DNA from: Betaproteobacteria bacterium
Lineage (GTDB): Bacteria > Pseudomonadota > Gammaproteobacteria > Burkholderiales > Thiobacillaceae
Assembly (NCBI GenBank): GCA_016219425.1
Contig: JACRNB010000011.1
Location: forward strand, 1 to 64,000
DNA length: 64,000 nt
Direction of reading: 5' to 3'
The notes beneath the pieces were generated by a model. The model was not told the origin of the DNA and searched no databases. It saw only the letters and a list, made by a program, of their open reading frames with translations. The translations under genes were made by a program, and so were the position numbers. Each line of letters starts with the position of its first letter. Position 1 is the stretch's first letter. Positions 9,136 through 17,686 of this stretch are shown one piece after another.

Positions 9136-9243
9136 ACCCTGCAACCGGCCCCCACATATTATCTCAAGCAATGACAGAAACATCCCGCTTGCATTCATAG
9201 TACATACCGGCCACAGACTGACTCCTTAAAATCAGGATTGAAC
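9136..9243. other. 108-base intergenic gap inside the O-antigen cluster
   Basis: This is one of the few true gaps in the cluster. It is AT-rich. I see no terminator hairpin. An AGGA at 9234-9237 serves the methyltransferase ATG at 9244, which is why the TTG at 9238 is not used as start. A weak internal promoter is possible but no convincing -35/-10 pair can be named. Confidence 0.5.
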
Positions 9244-10299
9244 ATGCAACCCAACAATACCACTTGCCCAATATGTGGCTCAGACAACCTGACGCGATTC
9301 AACAGCTATAAGCATCACTGCTTTGCCTGCGGCGATTGCAACACGGTATTCCACAAGAAAAAAACCGGCAAATATCTGCTGGAATACGCGCTCCCACGAA
9401 CCCTGTGCAAAAAAATTCTTCCGCGCCAAGCCTTTTTGCGCATTTTCCGTGACATAGGCGACTTCAACCCCGCCGACTTCTACGATGTGTACGCCAAGGA
9501 GTGCACAGTGGAAAGCGAGTTCAGACGCTCCGAAGTCAACCAACTGATGGACCAGTTTGCAGTAAACGGCATTACATTTGAAGGGAAGTCAGTTCTCGAC
9601 ATCAGCGGGGGCCCAGGCGTTGTTGCCCGACACCTGAGAGAAATATGCGACAAGGTCGTAGTTACCGAATATTCAGAAATTGCCACTCGCGCGATGCGCG
9701 AGACACTAGGCGTTGAAACCGTACAGTTTGACTACGCCAAAGACAAGCTGAACGAAATATTTACAGAAAAATTTGACATCGTCCTGGTACGCTCCTCCAT
9801 CATCTTCTGCCCAGACCTGGACAGCTTCATCGCCTCCGTTGGAAAAATTCTGAAGCCTGGCGGACATATACTCATCGAAACGATCCTGCCCACTCTTGGA
9901 GAGGTATTCTGGTGGCAGCAGATGGAGTACAAGTTTCCGACCATTTACGCCCAGGAAACCATTGAAAAATATTTCTACAAGAACGGGTTCTCCCTTGCAT
10001 ACGGCTACAGGGAATACGGGAGTTACATCGGGATCAAACAACGATGCACAAAAACCATTTCCAGAAAATTATTTACCTGGCTGATCGACTACCCCATGAC
10101 TCTTGCGTATTACGCCCTGGCGCGAAAAAGTCGAATTCCAATCGACCAGAAGTTGCACCACAAAATGCTGACACAAATCTGGAAAAAAACCGAGGCCGCG
10201 CAGAATGTACAGGAGAAACCGTACATAAACTACCATGCTGGAGAAAGCACCAAGTCCACCCACTTTGAGTACACCTACAACGGCTATCTAAAAAGATAA
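9244..10299 (+). CDS. Class I SAM-dependent methyltransferase with N-terminal zinc ribbon
   Basis: A 351-residue protein. Residues about 7-31 form a zinc-ribbon pattern (CPICGS then CFACGDC). A class I Rossmann methyltransferase domain follows, with motif I VLDISGGPGVVARHL (about 116-130), an acidic TEYSE (about 140-144) and a motif IV-like VLVRSSIIF (about 180-188). It probably methylates a sugar or an O-unit terminus. The zinc ribbon recalls sugar C-methyltransferases, but the rest does not clearly match that family, so O- versus C-methylation is open. It follows a glycosyltransferase and precedes a new sugar-nucleotide module. The ATG at 9244 has AGGA six bases upstream. Confidence 0.72.
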   Translation: MQPNNTTCPICGSDNLTRFNSYKHHCFACGDCNTVFHKKKTGKYLLEYALPRTLCKKILPRQAFLRIFRDIGDFNPADFYDVYAKECTVESEFRRSEVNQLMDQFAVNGITFEGKSVLDISGGPGVVARHLREICDKVVVTEYSEIATRAMRETLGVETVQFDYAKDKLNEIFTEKFDIVLVRSSIIFCPDLDSFIASVGKILKPGGHILIETILPTLGEVFWWQQMEYKFPTIYAQETIEKYFYKNGFSLAYGYREYGSYIGIKQRCTKTISRKLFTWLIDYPMTLAYYALARKSRIPIDQKLHHKMLTQIWKKTEAAQNVQEKPYINYHAGESTKSTHFEYTYNGYLKR

Positions 10300-10324
10300 A
10301 ACACAGACAAAATCAGGGCGACAG

Positions 10325-10342
10325 GCCGATTAAATAATCGGC
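10325..10342. promoter_or_regulatory. 18-base perfect palindrome before legB-like gene
   Basis: GCCGATTA-AA-TAATCGGC is a perfect inverted repeat in the 84-base gap before the ATG at 10384. The two-base loop is too tight for a hairpin terminator and there is no T-run, so a protein binding site or chance are both possible. Confidence 0.3.
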
Positions 10343-10383
10343 ACAACACATCGGCTGCATATTTGACTGGAGTTACGAGAAGC

Positions 10384-11385
10384 ATGAAGAAAAAGATATT
10401 GGTAACTGGCGCAGATGGCTTTATCGGATCCCACCTTACAGAAGCCCTGGTCCGCGCTGGATATAACGTTCGTGCCTTTACTCTGTACAACTCGTTTGGC
10501 ACATGGGGATGGCTGGACAGATGCGCCGAGGACGTAAAGGGGAACTTTGAAGTATTCTCAGGCGATATCCGCGACCCTCACGGCGTCCGTGTTGCGGTTC
10601 AAGGATGCGACAAAATCCTGCATTTGGCAGCCCTCATTGCCATACCCTATTCCTATCACTCGCCCGATACCTATGTAGACACCAATATAAAAGGCACCCT
10701 CAATGTCATGCAGGCCGCCCGTGAAAGCGAAATATCCTCCGTGGTTCATACTTCCACAAGCGAGGTCTACGGCACCGCGAGGTTTGTTCCAATAACCGAA
10801 GAGCATCCGTTACAAGGGCAATCTCCCTACTCAGCCAGCAAGATTGGGGCCGACCAAATCGCCATGTCTTTTTATTCATCATTTGACACCCCGGTCGTTA
10901 CATTAAGACCCTTCAACACATATGGCCCACGCCAGTCTGCCAGAGCGGTGATACCTACCATAATCACACAAATCGCATCTGGCGCTCGACAGATCAAACT
11001 GGGATCTTTACACCCAACCCGCGATTTCAGCTTTGTCGAAGATACCGTCACCGGCTTTATTGCAGCAATGAACTGTGAGTCGGCCATTGGCAAGGTAATC
11101 AATCTTGGCAGCGGATTTGAAATATCAATCGGGGAGACTGCCCAGGCGATTGCTGACACGATGGGCGTTAACATTGATATATTGACCGACGAAATTCGAC
11201 TCAGACCATCCAAAAGCGAGGTAGAAAGGCTGTTTGCCAGCAATGCACGCGCACACGAAATTTTGGGGTGGACTCCGAGTCATGGTGGAAGAGATGGGTT
11301 CACGCGTGGACTTTCCAAAACAATTGATTGGTTTACCGATACCTCCAACCTAACGGCCTACAAAGCGGGAATTTACAATATATGA
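10384..11385 (+). CDS. legB: NAD-dependent 4,6-dehydratase, LegB-like
   Basis: Extended SDR of 333 residues. Motifs are VTGADGFIGSHL (residues about 6-17), LYNSFGTWGWLD (about 38-49), STSEVYGTA and YSASKIGAD (about 148-156). The LYNSF..WGWLD segment and LRPFNTYGPRQSARAVIPT are typical of the LegB/TIGR04180 dehydratases that start legionaminic-acid-type pathways from UDP- or GDP-GlcNAc. No legC, legH or legI is present, so a 4-keto-6-deoxyHexNAc for another end product is more likely. The start ATG is at 10384. It is followed by a nucleotidyltransferase with ATGA overlap, which would activate the substrate. Confidence 0.78.
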   Translation: MKKKILVTGADGFIGSHLTEALVRAGYNVRAFTLYNSFGTWGWLDRCAEDVKGNFEVFSGDIRDPHGVRVAVQGCDKILHLAALIAIPYSYHSPDTYVDTNIKGTLNVMQAARESEISSVVHTSTSEVYGTARFVPITEEHPLQGQSPYSASKIGADQIAMSFYSSFDTPVVTLRPFNTYGPRQSARAVIPTIITQIASGARQIKLGSLHPTRDFSFVEDTVTGFIAAMNCESAIGKVINLGSGFEISIGETAQAIADTMGVNIDILTDEIRLRPSKSEVERLFASNARAHEILGWTPSHGGRDGFTRGLSKTIDWFTDTSNLTAYKAGIYNI

Positions 11386-12092
11386 CCAAGCGCGCAATTG
11401 TCCTCGCCGGTGGCAAGGGCACGAGGCTACGCCCTTATACTGTTGTCCTGCCCAAACCACTCATGCCTATCGGGGAATATCCAATACTTGAAGTGGTCGT
11501 GCGACAATTGGTTCGCCATGGATTTGACCACATCACCATGGCAGTCAATCATCAGGCCGAGTTGATCCGAGCCTACTTTACTGATGGCTCGAAGTGGAAT
11601 GTACGCATAGACTATTCCCAAGAGACCCAGCCACTTGGAACGATTGCTCCCTTGCGATTGATTCAAGACCTGCCCGAACATTTTCTGGTAATGAATGGCG
11701 ACGTGCTGACCGATCTGGATTTTTCCAGCTTCCATCATCGCCACTCATCCGAGAATCGCTTGTTTACCATTTCATCTCACAAACGGGTCCAGAAAATTGA
11801 CTATGGAGTGTTGGACTGTAATGAAAGCGGTCTGCTGCGCGCTTTTCAGGAGAAGCCATCTACGCATTACGAAGTAAGCATGGGCATCTATATGGCAAGC
11901 AGAAATATTCTTGAGTATGTACCCAACACGCCATACGGGTTTGACAACCTGATGCTTGACCTTCTTTCAGCAAAACGTCCGGTCAATATAGCGCCATTCG
12001 ACGGTTATTGGTTAGATATAGGAAGGCCTGACGACTATATGCAAGCAATTGAAGAATTTGAAAGCATGAAGCCGAGGTTCCTGGGTGAGTAG
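11382..12092 (+). CDS. Sugar-1-phosphate nucleotidyltransferase
   Basis: A 236-residue single-domain nucleotidyltransferase: LAGGKGTRLRPYT (residues about 7-19), LPKPLMPIGEYPILE (about 22-36), VMNGDVLTDLDF (about 103-114), EKPSTHYEVSMGIY (about 155-168) and DIGRPDDY near the C-terminus. It lacks the CBS domains of the legionaminic PtmE/LegE type and any hexapeptide domain. The base (G, U, T or C) cannot be decided. It overlaps the LegB-like gene by four bases and the following SDR by eight, so the three form one sugar-nucleotide module. Confidence 0.85.
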   Translation: MTKRAIVLAGGKGTRLRPYTVVLPKPLMPIGEYPILEVVVRQLVRHGFDHITMAVNHQAELIRAYFTDGSKWNVRIDYSQETQPLGTIAPLRLIQDLPEHFLVMNGDVLTDLDFSSFHHRHSSENRLFTISSHKRVQKIDYGVLDCNESGLLRAFQEKPSTHYEVSMGIYMASRNILEYVPNTPYGFDNLMLDLLSAKRPVNIAPFDGYWLDIGRPDDYMQAIEEFESMKPRFLGE

Positions 12093-12930
12093 TATTCTGG
12101 TGACAGGGGGATCCGGCTTTATTGGAAAGCATCTGGTTCCACAACTTCAACTGGATGGTCATGAAGTTTTCCCCGTCAATACTCTTGCCGGCGATATCGC
12201 TGATGAAGCAACATGGCAACGCTTTCCTCGCGCCGATCTCCTCATCCATCTCGCAGCACGGTCATTTGTGCCTGAAAGCTGGAATCATCCGGCGGAATAC
12301 ATGCGCACCAATCTCCTTGGAACCATGCATGCACTCGAGTTTTGTCGCCGACATCGGACAGGAATGGTTTTCTTCAGTTCGTACATGTATGGCAAGCCCA
12401 GCGCGTTACCCATAGCAGAATCGGCGCCAATTATCGCGAACAACCCATATGCACTTTCCAAAATGCTCGCTGAGGATGCTTGCACATTTTATGAAAATAA
12501 TTTCGGCATCAATTTATCCGTCATCCGACCCTTCAATGTGTATGGTGCGGGGCAATCGGCTGCATTTCTGGTTCCATCCATTATCGAACAGGCCCGTGCG
12601 GGCGTAACCATTCACGTCAAGGATCTGGAACCCAGACGCGACTATATTTACGTCAAGGATCTTGTCGATGCGGTACGCGCGGTCGTGAACTGTGCCCCAA
12701 CCTCTGGCACTTACAACATAGGCTCAGGGGTGAGCCACTCTGTGGCGGATCTCATTGCATCAATTCAAACCGTACTTGGCACAGAACTGCCTGTACACTC
12801 GACCAACGAACGGCGCGCAGGCGAGGTCATGGATACCGTGGCCGACATTACTCTCGCCCGCGCAAGACTTGGCTGGAGCCCCAGTTTCACTTTACGAGAC
12901 GGCTTGGCCGACATGCTGGTCAACCCATGA
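12085..12930 (+). CDS. SDR sugar-nucleotide epimerase/reductase
   Basis: A 281-residue SDR starting with GTG at 12085, eight bases inside the previous gene. It has TGGSGFIGKHL (residues about 6-16), HLAARSFVPESW (about 53-64), FFSSYMYGKP (about 95-104), PYALSKMLAED (about 116-126, Tyr-x3-Lys intact), RPFNVYGAGQS and RRDYIYVKDLVDAV. Reductases completing deoxy sugars (RmlD/Rmd/GDP-6-deoxy-mannose reductase type) and 4-epimerases both look like this. Given the upstream LegB-like dehydratase, it most likely reduces the 4-keto intermediate. Confidence 0.78.
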   Translation: MSSILVTGGSGFIGKHLVPQLQLDGHEVFPVNTLAGDIADEATWQRFPRADLLIHLAARSFVPESWNHPAEYMRTNLLGTMHALEFCRRHRTGMVFFSSYMYGKPSALPIAESAPIIANNPYALSKMLAEDACTFYENNFGINLSVIRPFNVYGAGQSAAFLVPSIIEQARAGVTIHVKDLEPRRDYIYVKDLVDAVRAVVNCAPTSGTYNIGSGVSHSVADLIASIQTVLGTELPVHSTNERRAGEVMDTVADITLARARLGWSPSFTLRDGLADMLVNP

Positions 12931-14057
12931 ATTTTTTATACATCGCCCCACTGCCTCCTCCTATCAACGGGCATTCCGTTGCGGCCAAGGTACTGTATGA
13001 CCAACTCAAAGTGGACCATACCGTATCGGAAATTGATCTGTCTTTGTCCAGCACAAGTGATGGCACCATCACATTCCGCCGTTTTATCGAGGTGTTTAAG
13101 GTTCTCCTGCGCGTTTGGATAAAAAATCGCCATGCCGACGCCATATACTTGACGATTTCAGAATCTGTAGCTGGAAACATCAAGGATCTTGCAATTTATT
13201 CCATCTGTTTTTGGAGACTGAAAAGGCTCTTTATTCATCTACATGGCGGCTCGATAAAGAAGTTGTTGTTCGATCGTTACCCCGTATTGCGGTGGCTAAA
13301 TACCATCGCCATCCGTCGCATGGCAGGAGTTATTATTTCAGGACGCTCTCACGCCGATATCTTTGCATCCATGATCGACCCGCACAGAATTCATGTCATT
13401 CCGAATTTTGCACAAGGCGGGCTTTTTATTGATGAACACAAAATTGCAGGAAAATTCTCTCGCCTCAACACACTTAGGTTGCTATATATCAGCGGAATGA
13501 CACCCGGCAAGGGGTATTTGCAATTGCTTGAGGCATATCAATTCCTTGACGACAGCATCAAGCAATCAGTTCACATAGACTTTGCCGGAAGGTTTGATTC
13601 GGAATCTGAGCGGGATGACTTTACCCGTCGCATCATTGGCATTCCAGGCATCACCTACCATGGGGTTGTGGACAACGCCACCAAAGAGTCCCTGTTTGCC
13701 AATGCACATATATTCTGTCTGCCGACCTCTTTTCTTGAGGGGCAGCCAATATCGATTCTGGAGGCCTACGCATCTGGCTGCGTGGTCTTGACGACGGGAC
13801 AGCCGGGGATACTTGATGTATTTTTGGACGGGGTGAACGGTTACCTGATTCAACCCAACCATCCGGAATCGATCCGGTCAATCATCACAAAAATCCATTC
13901 CTCCTTCGACGGATTGCTCACCATCGCCATCCACAACAGACGAACCGCAGCGGATCAGTATCGCACGGATGTTTTCGCCCAACGCGTTACTCAGGCAATG
14001 CTTTCAGGTTCAATTTCAAGTTTCGCAATCAAGGATTGCAATAATGCCCCCAATTAA
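12927..14057 (+). CDS. Family 4 glycosyltransferase
   Basis: A 376-residue GT-B enzyme. The N-terminus IAPLPPPINGHSVAAK (residues about 5-20) carries the acceptor-domain glycine loop; the C-terminal domain shows YISGMTPGKGYLQLLEA (about 189-205), FCLPTSFLEGQPISILEAYASG (about 260-281, the donor-binding E-x7-E pattern) and TGQPGILD. It presumably extends the O-unit. Its start overlaps the upstream stop (ATGA) and its tail overlaps the amidotransferase start by 14 bases. Confidence 0.87.
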   Translation: MNFLYIAPLPPPINGHSVAAKVLYDQLKVDHTVSEIDLSLSSTSDGTITFRRFIEVFKVLLRVWIKNRHADAIYLTISESVAGNIKDLAIYSICFWRLKRLFIHLHGGSIKKLLFDRYPVLRWLNTIAIRRMAGVIISGRSHADIFASMIDPHRIHVIPNFAQGGLFIDEHKIAGKFSRLNTLRLLYISGMTPGKGYLQLLEAYQFLDDSIKQSVHIDFAGRFDSESERDDFTRRIIGIPGITYHGVVDNATKESLFANAHIFCLPTSFLEGQPISILEAYASGCVVLTTGQPGILDVFLDGVNGYLIQPNHPESIRSIITKIHSSFDGLLTIAIHNRRTAADQYRTDVFAQRVTQAMLSGSISSFAIKDCNNAPN

Positions 14058-15210
14058 CACCTCCATCCCCGGCAGCATGGGCTACCAAATCTGCGCCAAA
14101 ACGGTGATGGACACCTCCGACCCAGGCACCACCTTCGACCAGGATGGAATTTCCAACCATTATTGGGATTTCCATAATGTCGTCAAACCCAACTGGCGCC
14201 CGAATGAACAGGGTCGCCAGGAGTTGGAGCGGCGCGTTGAGACCATCAGGAAAGCGGGAAAGGGCAAGGACTTCGACTGCATTTTAGGTTTGAGTGGTGG
14301 CGTGGACAGCTCTTTCATGTTGCACACCATGGTGAAGGAATTCGGGCTGCGTCCGCTGGTGTTCCATGTGGATGGGGGGTGGAACTCCGAGCTGGCCGTA
14401 CACAACATTCATGTGCTGGTGGATAAACTTGGACTGGATCTGTTCACCGAGGTGATCAACTGGGAGGAAATGCGCGACTTCCAGCTGGCATGGTTCAAGT
14501 CTGGCGTGCCGCACATTGACATTCCGCAAGACCACGCTTTTGGGGCGGTGTTATACCGTTTTGCGGAGAAATACGGCATCAAGAACATATTGAATGGAGG
14601 CAATATCTCAACAGAGTGCGTGCTCATGCCGTATCTGTTTTATTACTGGGGCACGGACATGGCCCAGATTAATGATGTGATCGGTAAATTCGGCTCCGTT
14701 CCAATGCGCTCGTATCCGTTCAGTTCCGTTTTTCGGCACAAGATTTATCTGCGTTACTTGAAGGGAGTAAAGGTTTTCAAGCCGCTTAACTATATGCCTT
14801 ACTCCAAGCAATTGGCCGTTGACCTGCTAACCAAAGAGTATGGCTGGAAGCCCTATCCACAGAAACACTTTGAATCACGCTTTACCCGTTTTTATGAAGG
14901 CTATTGGCTACCCACCCGCTTCGGCTTCGATGTAAGACGCAATCAATTTTCCAGTTTGATCCTGACGGACCAGTTAAGCCGTGACGACGCACTGCGCGAA
15001 CTTGAAAAACCGGCCTATGACCCGGAAAGCATCGAGCAGGATTTCGAGTACATCGCCACCAAGCTTGGTATCACTCCGGATGAATTGCGCGGCTACCACG
15101 AGATGCCCAGGAAGTATTACTGGGATTACCGCAACCAGCACAATCTTCTTGGCCGAATTGAAAAAGCGGTTTCTTTCCTGAAAATCGCTCGCCGCGGAGG
15201 CGCCTTTTGA
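14044..15210 (+). CDS. wbpG: N-acetyl sugar amidotransferase (WbpG/PseA-like)
   Basis: A 388-residue PP-loop amidotransferase with ILGLSGGVDSSF (residues about 79-90). With the glutaminase HisH and the cyclase-like HisF partner encoded next, it converts an N-acetyl group of a sugar to an acetamidino group, as shown for the P. aeruginosa O-antigen and for flagellin pseudaminic acid. The N-terminus has YQICAKTVMDTSDP and ISNHYW. In most relatives the same places carry four cysteines (C..C and C..C), of which only the first remains here. Stop and next start share one base (TGATG). ATG 14044 is used since upstream codons lie in the previous gene. Confidence 0.88.
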   Translation: MPPINTSIPGSMGYQICAKTVMDTSDPGTTFDQDGISNHYWDFHNVVKPNWRPNEQGRQELERRVETIRKAGKGKDFDCILGLSGGVDSSFMLHTMVKEFGLRPLVFHVDGGWNSELAVHNIHVLVDKLGLDLFTEVINWEEMRDFQLAWFKSGVPHIDIPQDHAFGAVLYRFAEKYGIKNILNGGNISTECVLMPYLFYYWGTDMAQINDVIGKFGSVPMRSYPFSSVFRHKIYLRYLKGVKVFKPLNYMPYSKQLAVDLLTKEYGWKPYPQKHFESRFTRFYEGYWLPTRFGFDVRRNQFSSLILTDQLSRDDALRELEKPAYDPESIEQDFEYIATKLGITPDELRGYHEMPRKYYWDYRNQHNLLGRIEKAVSFLKIARRGGAF

Positions 15211-15818
15211 TGCTCACCCTGGTTGACTATGGTTTGGGCAACATCCAGGCCTTCGCCAATATCTACAAGCGGCTGAACATCCCCTGCCGCGTGGCCAAGA
15301 CTGCCGATGCGCTGGCCGATGCGGACAGAATCATCCTGCCCGGCGTGGGGGCGTTTGATTGGGCCATGCAAAGGCTGGAGGATTCCGGCATGCGTCCGAT
15401 GCTGGATGATCTGGTTCTGAAGCATCAGCGCCCCGTGTTGGGGGTTTGCGTGGGCATGCAGATGATGGCCCGACGCAGCGATGAGGGAAGGTTGCCGGGG
15501 CTGGGTTGGATTGATGCGGAGGTAAGGCGTTTCGATGAGGCGCGGTTTCAACAGAAGACGCATCTGCCGCACATGGGCTGGAACGATGTTGCAACGGTGG
15601 CGCATGACCTGTTCAGGGGGCTGGAGTCGCCGCGGTTCTATTTCCTGCATTCCTACTTTTTTGCTCCCGGCGATCCGGCCCAGACCCTTGCCACCACTGA
15701 CTATAACGGCCCCTTCACCTCGGCTGCCTGCAATGGTCACATCTTCGGGGTGCAGTTTCACCCGGAGAAGAGTCATCAGTGGGGCGTACAGTTGCTGAAG
15801 AACTTCGCCGATCTGTAA
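15210..15818 (+). CDS. hisH: Imidazole glycerol phosphate synthase-type glutaminase subunit HisH
   Basis: A 202-residue class I glutamine amidotransferase. The nucleophile elbow is GVCVGMQMM (Cys about 80) and the His/Glu of the triad are in FGVQFHPEKS near residue 185. It releases ammonia from glutamine for its partner. Because no other his gene is near and it lies between wbpG-like and hisF, it is the polysaccharide-dedicated copy (HisH2) rather than the histidine-pathway enzyme. GGAGG at about 15196-15200 favours ATG 15210 over TTG 15207. Confidence 0.9.
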   Translation: MLTLVDYGLGNIQAFANIYKRLNIPCRVAKTADALADADRIILPGVGAFDWAMQRLEDSGMRPMLDDLVLKHQRPVLGVCVGMQMMARRSDEGRLPGLGWIDAEVRRFDEARFQQKTHLPHMGWNDVATVAHDLFRGLESPRFYFLHSYFFAPGDPAQTLATTDYNGPFTSAACNGHIFGVQFHPEKSHQWGVQLLKNFADL

Positions 15819-15821
15819 ACG

Positions 15822-16604
15822 ATGCTACGACCTCGAATCATTCCCTGCCTGCTGGTGCACAACGGCGGTCTTGTCAAGACCGTCCGCTTTGCGGAGCCGA
15901 AATATGTCGGCGACCCGATCAATGCGGTTCGCATCTTCAACGAGAAGGAGGTGGACGAGCTGATCGTCGCCGACATCGACGCCACCGCACTTGGCAAGGA
16001 GCCGAACTACGCCCTGATTGCCAATCTGGCGGCGGAGTGCCGCATGCCCCTTTGCTATGCGGGCGGCGTCAAGACGCCCGAGCAGGTGGAACGCATCATC
16101 AGCCTGGGGGTGGAGAAGGTTGCCCTCAGCAGCGCCGCGATCCAGACGCCGGATCTGATCGCTGAATCGGCCCGGCGGGTGGGCAACCAGAGCATCGTGG
16201 TGGTGCTGGATGTAAAGAAGGCCGGCCTCCTGCGTCGCTATGAGCTGTTCACCCATAACGGCAGCCGCGCCACTGGCCTTCATCCCGTGGACTTTGCCCG
16301 CAAGGCCGAGGCGCTGGGAGCCGGCGAGATTCTGGTCAACGCCATCGACCACGATGGCGTGATGAAGGGCTACGACCTGACGCTGATCGACCAGGTGCGA
16401 GAGGCCGTCAGCGTACCGCTTTCGGTACTGGGCGGAGCGGGCAGTCTTACGGATATTCAGGACTTGATCCGCCGCCATGGCATCATCGGGGCCGCTGCCG
16501 GCAGTCTGTTTGTATTCAAGGGAAAGTACCGTGCAGTGTTGATTCAATACCCGCCCAGAGAAGAAAAAGATGCCTTGTGCGCCAGGGCGGCCAGTACGCT
16601 GTAA
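15822..16604 (+). CDS. hisF: Imidazole glycerol phosphate synthase-type cyclase subunit HisF
   Basis: A 260-residue TIM barrel beginning MLRPRIIPCLL. Conserved points include ELIVADIDATALGK (where HisF usually has FLDITA; Asp retained), CYAGGVKTPEQVE, VVLDVK and LVNAIDHDGVMKGYDL with Asp-170-region residues. As in P. aeruginosa HisF2, it should couple HisH ammonia to the amidotransferase, which acts on a UDP-sugar. It lies three bases after hisH. The divergence from biosynthetic HisF in the first catalytic strand supports a specialised role. Confidence 0.88.
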   Translation: MLRPRIIPCLLVHNGGLVKTVRFAEPKYVGDPINAVRIFNEKEVDELIVADIDATALGKEPNYALIANLAAECRMPLCYAGGVKTPEQVERIISLGVEKVALSSAAIQTPDLIAESARRVGNQSIVVVLDVKKAGLLRRYELFTHNGSRATGLHPVDFARKAEALGAGEILVNAIDHDGVMKGYDLTLIDQVREAVSVPLSVLGGAGSLTDIQDLIRRHGIIGAAAGSLFVFKGKYRAVLIQYPPREEKDALCARAASTL

Positions 16605-16640
16605 TTTTTTCAATCCGAACGATTTAGGCAACGATTGCTC

Positions 16641-17669
16641 ATGTTTAGAAACGCAACCCTCCTCATCACTGGCGGCACCGGTTCCTTTGGCAACGCCGTC
16701 CTGCGCCGCTTCCTTGATTCCGGCCTGCGCGAGATTCGCATCCTCAGCCGCGACGAGAAGAAGCAGGACGATATGCGCAAGAAGTACAACAGCCCCAAGC
16801 TGAAGTTTTATATCGGGGATGTGCGTGATTACCAGTCGGTGCTGGGCGCCGTGCGCGGCGTGGATTTCATCTATCACGCGGCAGCCCTGAAACAGGTGCC
16901 GTCCTGCGAGTTTCACCCTCTCGAAGCGGTGAAGACCAATGTCCTGGGCACCGAAAACGTGCTGGAAGCGGCAATCACCTGTGGCGTCAAGCGCGTGGTG
17001 TGCCTGAGCACCGACAAGGCGGTCTATCCGATCAATGCCATGGGCATCTCCAAGGCGATGATGGAGAAGGTGATCGTGGCCAAGTCGCGCTCCAGCAGTA
17101 CCACCATCATCAGCGCCACCCGATACGGCAATGTCATGGCCTCGCGCGGCTCGGTCATCCCCTTGTTTGTCGATCAGATCCGCGCAGGCAAGCCGATCAC
17201 CATCACCGACCCGAACATGACCCGTTTCATGATGACCCTGGATGACGCGGTGGATCTGGTGCTGTTCGCGTTTGAACACGGCAAGCCGGGCGAGATCTAT
17301 GTACAGAAAGCGCCTGCGGCCACCATCGAGACCCTTGCCCACGCCCTGACGGGCCTGATGGGAGCGCCCGAGCATACGGTCAACATCATCGGCACCCGTC
17401 ACGGCGAGAAGCTCTTCGAAGTGCTGCTCAGCCGCGAGGAAATGGTTGCGGCAAAAGACCTGGGCAACTACTACCGCGTCCCCCCCGACCTGCGCGACCT
17501 CAACTATGGCAAGTTCATCGAGCAAGGCGAAATCAAGATCTCCGAGGCTGTTGAGTACAACTCGCACAACACCACCCGACTGGATGTGGTCGGTATGCAG
17601 GCGCTGTTGATGAAACTCCGCTTCATGCAGGCGGCGGCACGGGGTGAATACATCGAACCCGAGGAATGA
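16641..17669 (+). CDS. fnlA: UDP-GlcNAc 4,6-dehydratase/5-epimerase (FnlA/WbjB/CapE-like)
   Basis: First enzyme of UDP-L-FucNAc synthesis. The 342-residue protein has TGGTGSFGNAVLRRF (residues about 9-23), RDEKKQDDMR (about 39-48), HAAALKQVPSCEFHP and STDKAVYPINAMGISKAMME, where the usual Tyr-x3-Lys is replaced by Met-Gly-Ile-Ser-Lys as typical for this inverting dehydratase group. GTRHGEKLFEVLLSREEM follows. It is chosen over PseB/FlaA1 because the next two genes are the matching fnlB and fnlC. ATG 16641 is preferred over TTG 16635. Confidence 0.9.
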   Translation: MFRNATLLITGGTGSFGNAVLRRFLDSGLREIRILSRDEKKQDDMRKKYNSPKLKFYIGDVRDYQSVLGAVRGVDFIYHAAALKQVPSCEFHPLEAVKTNVLGTENVLEAAITCGVKRVVCLSTDKAVYPINAMGISKAMMEKVIVAKSRSSSTTIISATRYGNVMASRGSVIPLFVDQIRAGKPITITDPNMTRFMMTLDDAVDLVLFAFEHGKPGEIYVQKAPAATIETLAHALTGLMGAPEHTVNIIGTRHGEKLFEVLLSREEMVAAKDLGNYYRVPPDLRDLNYGKFIEQGEIKISEAVEYNSHNTTRLDVVGMQALLMKLRFMQAAARGEYIEPEE

Positions 17670-17686
17670 GGCCCGTGGAACGACCC

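Noticed and set aside
10384-12930. Legionaminic acid pathway
   Set aside because: Only the LegB-like dehydratase and a CBS-less nucleotidyltransferase are present; legC, legH, legI and legF are missing.
15210-16604. Histidine biosynthesis operon
   Set aside because: Only hisH and hisF are present and they follow a sugar amidotransferase; this is the dedicated O-antigen amidination set.
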